This document shows, piece after piece, positions 37,601 to 48,104 of a stretch of 64,000 nt of DNA. The notes under the pieces were generated by a model. The model saw only the letters and a list, made by a program, of their open reading frames with translations. It was not told where the DNA came from and searched no databases. Each line of letters opens with the position of its first letter. Position 1 is the stretch's first letter. The stretch is taken from the NCBI RefSeq assembly GCF_002079055.1, contig NC_047488.1, positions 496,001 to 560,000 on the forward strand, in the 5' to 3' direction. The stretch comes from Saccharomyces paradoxus. Taxonomy: Eukaryota; Ascomycota; Saccharomycetes; Saccharomycetales; Saccharomycetaceae. The position numbers and the translations under genes were made by a program.

Positions 37601-40600
37601 TCAAGATCATTATCAATATCTTCAAAAGTAGCTATATAACTTAATGGAATTTCAATAAACGCCCGCGCCGTCACTTGTAGTCTTTGATTAGAATCCAGTA
37701 TAGAGACAAAAAGTGGTTTTATAATATCTGTAAAAGTTTTCGGGAATTCAGTATTAGCGTCTGGGCGTATAAACCAGTTTGTCATCCTTTTGAAAATGCT
37801 AAAAATATTCATCATGATTTTCCTTGCTTCATCATTGTCACTCAGTACTACCCTGGAATGAGAAGGCTGTTTCAATTGTTTATCATCAGCAATTTTCTTT
37901 GTTTTGTTTGGCTTGGGAGATTTGATGTTTTTCAAAATGGTGGGTGTTGCTGTAATCGAATGGCTAGAGGGAAATCCAGCACTTGAGGAGAGGACCGAAA
38001 GCGGAGAAGGCAAATCATTTTGTTGTAATTGCGGGGGAGAAGAATATGGACTTTGTCGTGATCTTTCAGAATCGTTCGGTGAAGCGTATCTCTTAGTAGT
38101 AGGAACCCCGGATAGTCTATGGGCTAACAGGTTTCCACTATTACTTTGTTGCGTCTCCAATGGATTAGTCAAAACATTAGACAAGCTCAAATCAGAAGCA
38201 CTGGACCTGTTTGACAAGGTTGGTAAAATTGATTGAATCTCCCATGTGCGTGTATTGGCAATGTTACTTCCTGAGTTGATTGATAAAGGTGACTGGGAAA
38301 GCGAAGAGACTAACGAGACATCCGAAGAATTATGAATAATATCTGTTGGCTCAGTATATACGCTAGTAGCGGCATCAAAATTGGCATGATCATCATTAGA
38401 AAGTGTCCTGGCAGCATCAAATTGATCTAAAATATGCCCATCCAATATAGAAGCAATAATCTTGGTTACGTTATCGTCAAAATAAGGGGTTGCTTTCAAC
38501 AAAATATCAGCAATTATACAGAACAATCTTTTTAACGAAGAGGACGTTTTTTCCGCAATTTCCTCATGAAGTTTTTTGGTGCTTACAAGATGAAAAAATA
38601 CTCTAAATCCTTCAGTGTACAACGATATTTTGGGAAGGTTTATGTGGTTGAGCTCCTTTTCTAATTGTAAATGCCTTAAAAATAAATCAGGATCTAGCTG
38701 TAAACCACTTGCAAAAAACTCTAATTGCAAGCGTCTGTGAGTGAGGGGATTCCTTTCAACACAATGAGAAATAAAGGTATTTGCGGTGGCAGAATTCCAG
38801 TTGGTACCGACCTCTAAATTTTGACCCAACAAGTTATAGAATCTCTTCGTAAAAATGACTGAGGCAATATTTGAATCAATTTGAGATATAGAAGACGTCA
38901 TTGCCATTAAGAATAGAATGGACCTAATAGAATCAATTAAGGAAACATCCGAAACGAATTGTCCACCATTAAGATTTTTAATTAAGTATGTCAAAAATTT
39001 AACATTACGTTTCCTGCCTTGTTGCAAAGTAAGTTTCTTTAAGCCATGGGTGAGATGCCTAATACTTGGATTCTTGGATGCTGAGCCCCAGCTCGAAGTA
39101 TTAGAGTCCTTTGAATTAATATTCATTATCGGTTCCGAAATTTTTCTATAAGAATTCGAGTTCATCTCATCGTATACTTCACTGTCTAATAGGGTCAGGA
39201 CCACCAAAAACCTTAATATGGCTGTATGCGAAGACAGTTCTGATCCTGTATAGTTGGAATATAGCTCCATAATATTTTCCATATAGTTTAAAGAGGAATG
39301 TGCGTTTTGAGACTGAGCATTATTCACTCCTGGATGTATATTCGTATTTGCCATCGATGCATTGGAATGCTGAGAAGTATCCCAAAGAAATGAGGAGTTA
39401 CTATCGTCCAGATTGAGGGATTTTCTACTTGAGTTAAACGATGAAATGTCATCTAAGGAAAATATGTGTTGTGGAATATTATTAAGATTAGTGCTATTAT
39501 TACTGTTATTATTGACATTTGTATTCGTAGTAGAGGGCGTACTTGTATCTGTTTTCGTTGTTGCAGCTGTGGTTGAAGTATTCGCCTGTGCTAATGTTGA
39601 AGCGATTGGGGATAACGGAAACCCTATGATGTTTGAATTTAAAGGTGTACTCAATGATGCCATAGGGGAAGTAGGAGATGTGTCATTTCCTGTAGAAAAC
39701 TGGGACGGAGAAATATTACCAGAAGTATTTACACTCGACTGCTTTATAGATGTTTTCGATACAGAGTTTGGACTGTTAGTGTTGGTCGTCTTTGATGACG
39801 AAGAAGAATGATGAATATGGTAGTGATGGTCATTGTTGACATTGGTTAATAAAGATGATACATTAAAGGTGGAATAGACGTCATCGAATAAGAGTGAGAC
39901 TAGTTGGGATATAGATTTCTTATCAGAATTATTTGAACCACCATTATCAGATGAAGAAGACGGGCTATTATAATCTGATGATATTAGATTGGTATAAATT
40001 TTGACGTATTCTTTTGGCCTTGCCATTATCCAAAATAAAAAAGCTTTCGAAGCATAATATAACAAAAGTGAATGAAATATAGTTCTCTTCATGTAACTTG
40101 ACAAGTGCTGTAACATATCTAGATATGCTAATAAATTCTTATCGGTCAAATATGCGCAACCAAATAGATCCAGGTGGTTTACTACGCCCAACTCGGTTGA
40201 GGTGTGCGATATATGAATAGAGGCGCAACAACTTTTGTCTTGACACACTTCGTGAACTCTGTATGATTGGAGGCAGATATGAATCTCTGAATATAATCTA
40301 TTGTTAAATCTATTTTGTCAGTATATGCCGGATAGTTCCTCTTTTGCAAAAACTCCTGTGAATCGGGCAAAATACTAGATTTTGAAATAGTGGTGCTGCC
40401 AGAAAGATGGTGAGACATGTTCTGTAAAACCTTTAAAGTTCTTGTATTGAACTTCAGCTTAGAAATTCTACATAGCAAAACCGTGGCTAAAGCTGGATTG
40501 ATCCTCGTGTTCTTTGGCCTAGACGTATGGAAGTTTGGTCTGTGACTTGAAAACCCCGGTTTATAATTATCGTTTCTAATTTTCTTGAAGTCGTTGTTTT

Positions 40601-40943
40601 GGTCCCAGTAATACTCAAAAACATCACTTAGTAATCTCAAAAGAACCAATATAGAATGGGCGATATCATCGGTGATGTTATCAGAAGTGATCTCTTCATC
40701 TTGCACAATCAAATCAACTAAACCTAATGTGTTTTCAATGATAGGGTTCAAGTCTTTAGTGATGGCTATATTCAAAATGATGGACCTACATGAATTGAAA
40801 ACTGGATCTGCTTCCACGTCAGCATACGTCTTCAAATTAGATTCTATGGGAAGGATAAGTAGAAGCCTATCAAAAAAGAGATGTTTGGTTAAAGAGTATT
40901 CCATAGGTGGATTTTTTCTATCTTGTGGATCGCTTTGATTCAT
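31669..40943 (-). CDS. IRA1: RasGAP Ira1, reading frame interrupted by a 2-bp frameshift
   Basis: Ira1 is the neurofibromin-type GTPase-activating protein that inactivates Ras1/Ras2 and so lowers cAMP-PKA signalling. The locus spans 9275 bp from the ATG at 40943 to the stop at 31669. The first frame encodes 253 residues, the last 13 unrelated to Ira1, and stops at 40182. The remaining ~2,850 codons are open in another frame. The break maps to an (AT)3 run at 40209-40214 where the S. cerevisiae sequence, by memory, has (AT)2. Removing 2 bp would give 3090 codons, against 3092 residues in S. cerevisiae. Downstream are a Ser/Asn-rich region, the GAP domain (arginine-finger patch LRRNSCATRA, FLRFIGPALVSPDSEN), a Sec14-PH-like region and HEAT-like repeats, all intact. 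It is either a true loss-of-function allele or an assembly error. Confidence 0.93.
40209..40214 (-). other. IRA1: Site of the apparent frameshift in IRA1
   Basis: An ATATAT run on either strand. On the coding strand the residues before it read KTKVVAPL, as in Ira1, and the residues after it in the other frame read HTSTELGVVNHLDLFG, also as in Ira1. A single extra AT unit explains the switch. Confidence 0.8.
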
Positions 40944-41343
40944 TTTACGAAGAACTTTATTCTTCTAAATATATTATGCTATAGGAAAATGTTTATTTTG
41001 AGGTACTATTTGCAGAGCAAAAGATGATTATCTGGCTCTATAAGCTTTCGTTAAATAACTTAATCTCGCGTTGAAAAGTACTTTGAGCCCAACACCAATA
41101 AAATGATCAAAGGCGTAAGTAAACTGATGCCGATACTGTGTAATAAGCGGAAGAAGAAAATCCAGTTAATCGTCTCAATTGTAGTGCAAAGCAAAAAACC
41201 TTTAGTATATCAGTTTTGTATGAGCAGTAACTTCTGTAGTCTTCCTTCGAACAGTGTTCATTTGCCCATCTTTTACTTAAGTTTTTACACATCTTTCTAT
41301 ATTGTATCCCTTTATGAAAAACTTCCAGGCGGTGTCGGCTTGT
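40944..41343. other. Intergenic: IRA1 promoter and BMT2 3' region
   Basis: 400 bp between two minus-strand genes. ATG-initiated frames of 83 codons (plus, 41103-41354) and 61 codons (minus, 41107-41292) overlap each other here. Neither has recognisable features. I see no clear regulatory motif. Confidence 0.5.
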
Positions 41344-42357
41344 CTAGAGGGTAATGCCAAAATTGTTCAGCCCAGGGCCGTCGTTCACCTTGATCCTCTT
41401 GGAAAAGCTACTCGGCTGTGGTAAAAGCGTCTGCAACTGATACAAGCAATAATACAACTTATTACTTTGATGGCTGTGGAGCATTGTGAGTCCAATAGAT
41501 CCGAGAAGGTTTTGTAACAGTGTTTTGTCGCAGTATCTTGAGTGCGTCACGCATGCTTGCGGCAGAACAATAAAGACATAGCCTTGTGGCTTCAGAAATT
41601 TGACCATGCGATGGCACATTGCACCACGGTCCCTGTGATTTTTGACAAAATTCAGCACCAAGGAACATGATATCAGGTCGAATTTGTCGTTTTCATTTTT
41701 TGGTAGAGGTCTTTCCATAAAATCTTGCTTAATAACGCCTTCGTGCTCCTCTAAATCTATACGAACTACTTCTTGAAAAAGGGCACAGCGTGATATACGA
41801 TTTTCAGGGCTTAATGAACCAATTTCTAGTGCCATGGCTCCAGAGTGATTTTCAAATGACGGCCTGATCCATTTCTCGAGTAACTTGGACGTGTCTCCTC
41901 CCCGTTCCTTTAATTGTCCATTTTGACTAGCAATTTGGTAGGTTTCCAGTCCTCCTAACTTATCAATTTGATTCATTATGTAACCAAGCAATGTGTACAT
42001 CACAGTTAGGTCACAAGCGTTCTTTGACTTGGCCTCATTTTTAATTAATGAATGCAGCCTTAGCAGTTGCGATTCCATCGCATCATTGAATGATTGCGAT
42101 TTACCGTCTTCATAGTGCTTGCTCAGTCTTGCATCACCTTTAATACTTAATCTAATAATTTTATCATTCTTTTCGTCGTTGGACTCGTCTAAATTTTTAT
42201 TGAGGCGTAAAAACTGGCATATTGATTCACGCTTATTGATCAAATGGTGGAATCTTCTTATTATCCTTCTTGTCTTCTGTGGCTTGATCACTCTCGTCAC
42301 ATTACTTCCTACTTGATTCCTCTTGCCCGTAATACTCTTAGCCTTTCTTGAATGCAT
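41344..42357 (-). CDS. BMT2: 25S rRNA adenine-N1 methyltransferase
   Basis: Bmt2 is the nucleolar, SAM-dependent enzyme that makes m1A2142 in 25S rRNA during 60S assembly. The product is 337 residues, equal to S. cerevisiae YBR141C. A basic N-terminal tail (RKAKSITGKR, KPQKTRRIIRRFHHLINKR) suits nucleolar localisation. The Rossmann methyltransferase core follows, with motif I-like ALEIGSLSPENR, an acidic RIDLEEHE, and SCSLVLNFVKNHRDRGAMCH. Start is the ATG at 42357. It is divergent from MAK5, another 60S biogenesis gene, across 278 bp that contain PAC and RRPE-like motifs. Confidence 0.94.
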   Translation of the reverse strand: MHSRKAKSITGKRNQVGSNVTRVIKPQKTRRIIRRFHHLINKRESICQFLRLNKNLDESNDEKNDKIIRLSIKGDARLSKHYEDGKSQSFNDAMESQLLRLHSLIKNEAKSKNACDLTVMYTLLGYIMNQIDKLGGLETYQIASQNGQLKERGGDTSKLLEKWIRPSFENHSGAMALEIGSLSPENRISRCALFQEVVRIDLEEHEGVIKQDFMERPLPKNENDKFDLISCSLVLNFVKNHRDRGAMCHRMVKFLKPQGYVFIVLPQACVTHSRYCDKTLLQNLLGSIGLTMLHSHQSNKLYYCLYQLQTLLPQPSSFSKRIKVNDGPGLNNFGITL

Positions 42358-42515
42358 TCTACTTTGCTGCTAGTACCACAAAGCTGACGTAACATTGTCA
42401 TCGAGGCCACATTTAGCTCATCGATACTATAATTTGTTCTTATTTTTTCACCTCACAAACCCGCCGCAAGGTTAGTACAGTCCGAATTTTTCTTTTTCTT
42501 TGAAAAACTTTTCCA

Positions 42516-42550
42516 GCGATGAGCTTATGAGAACATCTATTTAAAAATTT
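42516..42550. promoter_or_regulatory. PAC and RRPE-like motifs shared by BMT2 and MAK5
   Basis: GCGATGAGCT at 42516-42525 is a full PAC element (bound by Dot6/Tod6). AAAAATTT at 42543-42550 resembles the RRPE core bound by Stb3. The pair is the standard signature of ribosome-biogenesis (Ribi) promoters. It is 111-120 bp from the MAK5 start and about 160-190 bp from the BMT2 start. Confidence 0.8.
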
Positions 42551-42635
42551 GTATTCACAAACCTGCCTATCATTATTGTCATAACCTCACCCAAAACTTC
42601 TTTGGTCAAATAATTGCATAATCAAGTTTTCTGCC

Positions 42636-44945
42636 ATGGGTAAGAAAAGGGCTCCTCAAAGAAAAAAATCCGTCACAAAGCCACAGGAAATAATTGTAGA
42701 TGAATCCAAACTGAATTGGAAACCCGTAGACATTCCGGACACTTTAGATGACTTCGGTGGATTTTATGGCTTGGAAGAAATTGATGGAGTGGATGTTAAA
42801 GTCGTAAATGGTAAGGTAAATTTTGTCGCTAAAAATGATTCAGGTGTGGTAAAAGATAACAATAGGGAAGAAGTTGAGGATAAGCAGGAATTTGTAGAAA
42901 ATGAATCCGGATCGAATTCAGAATCCGAACTTCTTGAATTCAAGAACTTGGATGATATCAAAGAAGGAGAACTGAGTGCAGCATCTTATTCATCCTCCGA
43001 TGAAGATGAGCAAAATGATATTGAGAATTCAAAGTTAACAGACCGCAACGAGGATGTGGATGAAGATGTTTTGAAAGAAAATGTTTTCAACAAAGATATT
43101 AATATCGATGACATTTCTCCTGTAAATTTACCTGAATGGACAAATCTTGCACCACTCTCAATGACTATTTTACAAAGTCTGCAGAATTTAAATTTTCTCA
43201 GACCAACAGAAATTCAGAAAAAATCTATTCCCGTTATTCTGCAAGGTAAAGACGTCATGGGAAAAGCCTCTACAGGTTCAGGTAAAACTTTAGCCTATGG
43301 TATTCCGATTGTAGAGAAACTGATTAGTAATTTCTCTCAGAAAAACAAGAAACCGATATCGTTAATCTTCACTCCCACCAGAGAATTGGCGCACCAAGTC
43401 ACTGATCACTTGAGAAAAATTTGTGAGCCTGTTCTAGCAAAATCCCAGTACTCAATATTATCATTAACAGGCGGGCTCTCCATCCAAAAACAACAACGTC
43501 TATTGAAGTACGATAATAGTGGTCAAATTGTCATTGCAACACCAGGTAGATTTTTGGAATTGTTGGAAAAAGACAACGCTTTGATCAAAAGATTCTCGAA
43601 AGTCGATACTTTAATTCTTGATGAGGCCGATAGACTATTACAAGACGGCCATTTTGACGAATTCGAAAAAATTATTAAACATTTATCAGTAGAAAGGAGG
43701 AAAAACAAAGAGAACTCCGAAGGTACTAACAAAATTTGGCAAACTTTGATCTTCTCTGCAACTTTCTCCATTGACTTATTTGATAAGCTGTCTTCCTCCC
43801 GTCAAGTTAAGGATAGAAAGTTCAAAAACAACGAAGATGAGTTAAATGCTGTAATACACCATTTAATGAATAAAATTCAGTTCAACTCAAAACCAGTTAT
43901 AATAGATACAAATCCTGAGTCAAAAGTAAGCTCTCAAATCAGAGAATCATTAATGGAATGTCCTCCATTAGAGCGTGACCTATATTGCTATTACTTTTTA
44001 ACGATGTTCCCGGGCACAACCTTAATCTTTTGCAACGCCATTGACTCTGTGAAGAAACTGACCGTATATTTGAATAACCTAGGCATCCCAGCCTTCCAAA
44101 TTCATTCTTCTATGACACAAAAGAATCGTTTGAAAAGCTTAGAAAGATTCAAGCAACAAAGCGCCAAACAAAAAACAATTAATCACTCGAACCCAAATTT
44201 TATTCAACTTTCAACAGTTCTGATTGCAAGTGATGTTGCTGCTAGAGGTTTGGATATTCCGGGTGTACAGCACGTTATTCATTACCACTTGCCACGGTCT
44301 ACTGACATTTATATTCATAGATCGGGAAGAACTGCAAGAGCAGGTTCTGAAGGTGTCTCTGCCATGATATGTTCACCTCAAGAATCTATGGGTCCATTAA
44401 GAAAGTTGAGAAAAACTCTGGCTACAAAAAATAGTGTTTCGACAGATTTAAAGTCTAAGCCAATTAACAGAAAAACTATTAAGTGGCAAAACACTGTACC
44501 CTTGTTACCAATCGAGACCGACATACTTTCACAACTTAGAGAAAGAAGTAGATTATCAGGCGAGCTGGCTGATCACGAAATCGCTTCCAATTCCCTAAGA
44601 AAAGATGACAACTGGTTAAAGAAAGCTGCCGATGAGTTAGGCATTGATGTCGATTCCGATGAAGACGATATATCGAAGAGTAATTCAGACACTTTCCTAC
44701 TAAAAAATAAAAATAAGAAAATGCAAAAGACTATAAATAAGGACAAAGTAAAAGCAATGAGAGCTGAGTTGAACGAATTATTATCAGAGCCTATACGTAA
44801 AGATAGAAGACAAAAATACTTAACAGGTGGGCTGGTGAACTTGGCTGATAACCTGGTCAAAAAAAGAGGTCATAATTCTATCATTGGTCATGAAAAGATG
44901 GACGCTTTAGAAACATTGAAGAAAAAGAAAAAGAAAAATAATTAA
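42636..44945 (+). CDS. MAK5: DEAD-box RNA helicase for 60S assembly
   Basis: Mak5 is a nucleolar ATP-dependent RNA helicase acting in early pre-60S maturation; mutants lose M1 killer dsRNA because 60S levels fall. The product is 769 residues (773 in S. cerevisiae). An acidic N-terminal region (about 60-150) precedes the helicase core. Motifs in order are LNFLRPTEIQ (Q motif), ASTGSGKT (I), PTRELA (Ia), TPGR (Ib), DEAD (II, near residue 330), SAT (III), IFCNAI (IV), SDVAARGLD (V) and HRSGRTAR (VI). The C-terminus is a basic KKKKKKNN tail. Start is the ATG at 42636. Confidence 0.97.
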   Translation: MGKKRAPQRKKSVTKPQEIIVDESKLNWKPVDIPDTLDDFGGFYGLEEIDGVDVKVVNGKVNFVAKNDSGVVKDNNREEVEDKQEFVENESGSNSESELLEFKNLDDIKEGELSAASYSSSDEDEQNDIENSKLTDRNEDVDEDVLKENVFNKDINIDDISPVNLPEWTNLAPLSMTILQSLQNLNFLRPTEIQKKSIPVILQGKDVMGKASTGSGKTLAYGIPIVEKLISNFSQKNKKPISLIFTPTRELAHQVTDHLRKICEPVLAKSQYSILSLTGGLSIQKQQRLLKYDNSGQIVIATPGRFLELLEKDNALIKRFSKVDTLILDEADRLLQDGHFDEFEKIIKHLSVERRKNKENSEGTNKIWQTLIFSATFSIDLFDKLSSSRQVKDRKFKNNEDELNAVIHHLMNKIQFNSKPVIIDTNPESKVSSQIRESLMECPPLERDLYCYYFLTMFPGTTLIFCNAIDSVKKLTVYLNNLGIPAFQIHSSMTQKNRLKSLERFKQQSAKQKTINHSNPNFIQLSTVLIASDVAARGLDIPGVQHVIHYHLPRSTDIYIHRSGRTARAGSEGVSAMICSPQESMGPLRKLRKTLATKNSVSTDLKSKPINRKTIKWQNTVPLLPIETDILSQLRERSRLSGELADHEIASNSLRKDDNWLKKAADELGIDVDSDEDDISKSNSDTFLLKNKNKKMQKTINKDKVKAMRAELNELLSEPIRKDRRQKYLTGGLVNLADNLVKKRGHNSIIGHEKMDALETLKKKKKKNN

Positions 44946-45175
44946 TCTTGAAGCTTTTGAAGAGAAAGCCTCCTTTCACTGTAACTTCTACATAAGATAC
45001 ACGGTCCTCTAAACTCACTATGTACTTTCGACAAAGGAATTAGCTCATTATAGAGCAAAAGGTTTACCAAGTATATATTATATTGTACAAAAAATTAAAA
45101 GCGAATTCAATTTAAATCTGGCATTAAGTGATTAAATTCTTTTTGATTTGATTTTTCTCCCCCTTTTTATGTTAT

Positions 45176-46489
45176 TTAAATGAAATCATAGTCAGATCCT
45201 TCATCTTCGTCATAATACTCATCCTCGGATTCATCAACTAATTGTTCAAAGTTAACTTTGTAACGCAACATTGCACCAATACCACCAAAACCGGTGACAA
45301 ATTGAGCACCTTCAGAAGATTTATCTGTGATAAATTCCAAAGTGGCACCGAAATTTTTGTAGTTAGCTGCTAGCCACTCAATCAAAGGTTCCTCGGAGAT
45401 AACATCCATTTCTTGGCCGGTAGCCTTGTCAATAGCAAAGGATTTGTCCTTGGCATCTGGTTCAGCAAATTTTATAACCTCATTATCCTCAGCGTCTTTA
45501 AATGTGTATCTAATAGTTTCCAAATTTTCGAAAACAATTAGTTTTTCAACTGCACCTAAGTCTAAAGCCTTTAAAGTGTCATCTATACCATAACAAAATT
45601 TACCAGTGTCCTGAGAAATTTCATCAAAATATGCTTCCAGTAATTTCTTTTCTTGGACATATTTGACATTGGCCAACGCTTCGGCAGAAAGCTCGATAGC
45701 CTGGTTGAAACCATTTTCACCACCATAAGAAACATCCACAATGGAAATAACCTTACATGCAAGCCTTGGATCGAATAATTCGGATTTGGCCAAATCAGTC
45801 TTGAAATCAGCCGAACCAGCTAAAATTAAACCTTTAACGTTAACTTTGTCATTAGTAATGAAATTTTGAACAGCAACTTCGGCGACCTTTCTCACATAAT
45901 TATGTCTTTTCTCTTCTCTTAAACGAGCAAAACGAAGAGCAGATTGACCACCTCTACCATGCTTTTTTGGCAAATCAACGGTAAATTTATGTAAAACTGT
46001 TCTTGTATTACCAGAAACGGAACCGAACAAAGTACCTTGACCATCCATGACTATAAAACCGAACTTATCGTCAGCTTGTAGCAATTCTGAAAGGACTTCT
46101 GTATGAAATTTGTTATCACACAAATATAAGGATGTATTGATAGGCTTGTAGGGCTCAATGTCAAAAGTGACCTTTTTTTCCTTACCATCTTCGGTGATGA
46201 TGTCGCCACAATACAAAACTAAACCGTTCTTAGGCAAGGTATTATATAGCTTCAACTTTTGTTGAGTGGAAGTGATAGCGGATAAAACTGAAAGACGATT
46301 AACTCTAGATTTAATATTCGACGCAGTACCGTATTCATCTGTCAACATTTTTTGGTAAAGTGGAATTTGACCCTTAGGGGGGATAACCAAAGAAATCATA
46401 GAAGTACCATTACCTCTGGCCTTTTCTAAAGATTGAACCAGCTTCTTGACCTTCCAGATCTCAATATTTTTCTCAACCTCGTTATCCAT
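45176..46489 (-). CDS. SUP45: Translation release factor eRF1
   Basis: Sup45 recognises all three stop codons in the ribosomal A site and, with Sup35 (eRF3), triggers peptidyl-tRNA hydrolysis. The product is 437 residues, the family length. The decoding motifs N58-I-K-S61 and YLCDNKF (Y122-F128) are intact. The catalytic G180-G181-Q182 loop lies in [15 protein letters not shown]. The acidic C-terminus ([19 protein letters not shown]) is the Sup35/Pab-contact tail. Start is the ATG at 46489. A Reb1 core (CGGGTAA, 46685-46691) lies about 196 bp upstream. Confidence 0.98.
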   Translation of the reverse strand: MDNEVEKNIEIWKVKKLVQSLEKARGNGTSMISLVIPPKGQIPLYQKMLTDEYGTASNIKSRVNRLSVLSAITSTQQKLKLYNTLPKNGLVLYCGDIITEDGKEKKVTFDIEPYKPINTSLYLCDNKFHTEVLSELLQADDKFGFIVMDGQGTLFGSVSGNTRTVLHKFTVDLPKKHGRGGQSALRFARLREEKRHNYVRKVAEVAVQNFITNDKVNVKGLILAGSADFKTDLAKSELFDPRLACKVISIVDVSYGGENGFNQAIELSAEALANVKYVQEKKLLEAYFDEISQDTGKFCYGIDDTLKALDLGAVEKLIVFENLETIRYTFKDAEDNEVIKFAEPDAKDKSFAIDKATGQEMDVISEEPLIEWLAANYKNFGATLEFITDKSSEGAQFVTGFGGIGAMLRYKVNFEQLVDESEDEYYDEDEGSDYDFI

Positions 46490-47643
46490 TATTTTTTAAA
46501 GTGTTTTCTTATCTACTTCTTTAGTGCTAATAAGGAGACAAACCGAAGTGAATAAGAGGAAAAAGGCGTCCTTAAAGGTCACACTAACAGTATCCAAGTT
46601 AAAAATGCAATGATGTATTTCATTGATTGACGCTTAGCACTGGAACTTCTGAAAAAATTTTTCATTCAGGGTCACAGCATAATTCGGGTAACAAAGCGGC
46701 GCTATCAAACGGTGATACTGGAAACGTATAACGATAGAGGAGCAAGTGATTCCAAAGTATTTTCCGAATATGTGGTTGCAACAAATTATAGTCAAGAACT
46801 AGGCCAAAAGACCAAGTGTAAACTTATAAGGATCTATGTTAAAATATATTATGATACGATTACTGCCGTTTAAATAGTAGACCTTTGACGGGATGCCTCT
46901 CCAACCAGTTCACTATTCCCTTAATACAATTACAAAATCCAGCTAGGTATTCGGAACAACGTTTGGAGGTAATGCAGACAAGGTTTAACCCGTATCGCTC
47001 AGTATTTTAGCTTTTCAACTCTGTCATGTCTCAAGACTGCCATTATATCTGCTGAACAGATAAATTCATTATTAGATGAGAAAATTTAATGACTACATTA
47101 ACTAAAGTTTGGTAATTATTTGCTTTCTTGATTTCGGCAATTTGTGTGCTTTCATTAATGACCTTTACTAAAAGGTAGTGCCACCAAAAATAAACGATGA
47201 TGAATTGAAAAAAATATTAAGTCCCTATATTTGTTTAATTTTTGTTTTGGTGCATCAAAATATCTTGCATCCAACTTTCTACTGGCTTTAAATACGTGCT
47301 CTTCAATTTATCAAAGACAGATTTAACTACTTATGCAAATGGGACTTATATTTACTATAATGGAAAACAGCATTAATGCGGAACACCAGTCAATAGGCAC
47401 ACCGTCCCATACATACCAGAAGGTATATCTTTCTCTAATATAATATGATTTTTTTCTTAAATTCCAGATAAAGGAAGAGGGTTGAGAAAATGGAGCAGAG
47501 CTGCAACTAATAAAAGAAAAGTTTTCTGGATGTTGTTATGAAAATGGCTCCAACCAGTTACTAATTCTCACTAGCGCACGAAGAAGCAGCATATAATATA
47601 TTCTACAAGTAACAGCCTTATGACAGCCTCAAGGCAGCCGTAA

Positions 47644-47684
47644 AGATCTATATCCGAGCTTTTGCTCGATTGTTCAGTAGATCT
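47644..47684. other. Nested inverted repeat (possible hairpin)
   Basis: Outer arms AGATCTA (47644-47650) and TAGATCT (47678-47684) enclose a perfect inner stem CGAGC (47655-47659), TTTT loop, GCTCG (47664-47668). It lies in the middle of the SUP45-ADH5 gap, about 420 bp upstream of ADH5. Its function is unknown. Confidence 0.5.
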
Positions 47685-47873
47685 AAAATTTCTGCATGGG
47701 GTAATGGTATACCATTCAAGTATTGCAACGATGACTGATATCTACAAGACTGGGGTCCAATATATGGTTTGCTGATATTGCACTTACTGAATACTATGTG
47801 TTTGCTCTGGTATCTTTTTTTAGCGGGTACGACAACAGAGCCAGCGGCATTGTGAAAAGTTCTTCCGCGGAGA

Positions 47874-47881
47874 ATGAGTCA
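47874..47881. promoter_or_regulatory. Pleiotropic drug response element upstream of ADH5
   Basis: TCCGCGGA is the perfect palindromic PDRE consensus bound by Pdr1/Pdr3. It is 224 bp upstream of the ADH5 ATG. Confidence 0.5.
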
Positions 47882-47981
47882 AAAAGCATGTGACAATGAA
47901 ATGTATCAATTGTGACATCTGGTGACGCGGGGATCGTTCCTTTGTCTTGATTAGGTCAAGTTTTACATAGCATACCACGAA

Positions 47982-47989
47982 TATAAAAG
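47982..47989 (+). promoter_or_regulatory. TATA box of ADH5
   Basis: TATAAAAG, 116 bp upstream of the ADH5 ATG and correctly oriented. Confidence 0.65.
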
Positions 47990-48104
47990 AGGGACTCAGA
48001 ATACTTCTGGCGGAAACTATCGTTTTATTGTCTTCCATAAGTGCTTTTTGTCGGAAATTACCTGAAAAGGTTATTCTACCATATATTAACACAATCTAAA
48101 CACC

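Larger units (their letters stand above)
46490..48104. other. 1.6-kb gene-poor gap between SUP45 and ADH5
   Basis: This is the longest non-coding stretch in the window. It contains the SUP45 promoter (Reb1 core at 46685-46691) and the ADH5 promoter (Pdr1/3-type element at 47874-47881, TATAAAAG at 47982-47989). In between lie a hairpin (47644-47684) and a 27-codon ATG frame at 47360. S. cerevisiae has an annotated 104-codon YBR144C here; I find no ORF of that size. No tRNA, LTR or recognisable gene relic was seen. Confidence 0.65.

Noticed and set aside
41103-41354. 83-codon plus-strand frame between IRA1 and BMT2
   Set aside because: It has no recognisable feature, overlaps the BMT2 3' end, and has an equally good frame on the opposite strand. 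A much smaller conserved ORF here (as YBR141W-A of S. cerevisiae) cannot be excluded.
47360-47443. 27-codon frame followed by GTATAT, like an exon with a 5' splice site
   Set aside because: I found no convincing branch point and downstream exon, and the peptide is not recognised.
46490-48104. Possible Ty LTR or tRNA relic in the long gap
   Set aside because: No TGTTGGAATA-type LTR end, no target-site duplication and no tRNA boxes were seen.
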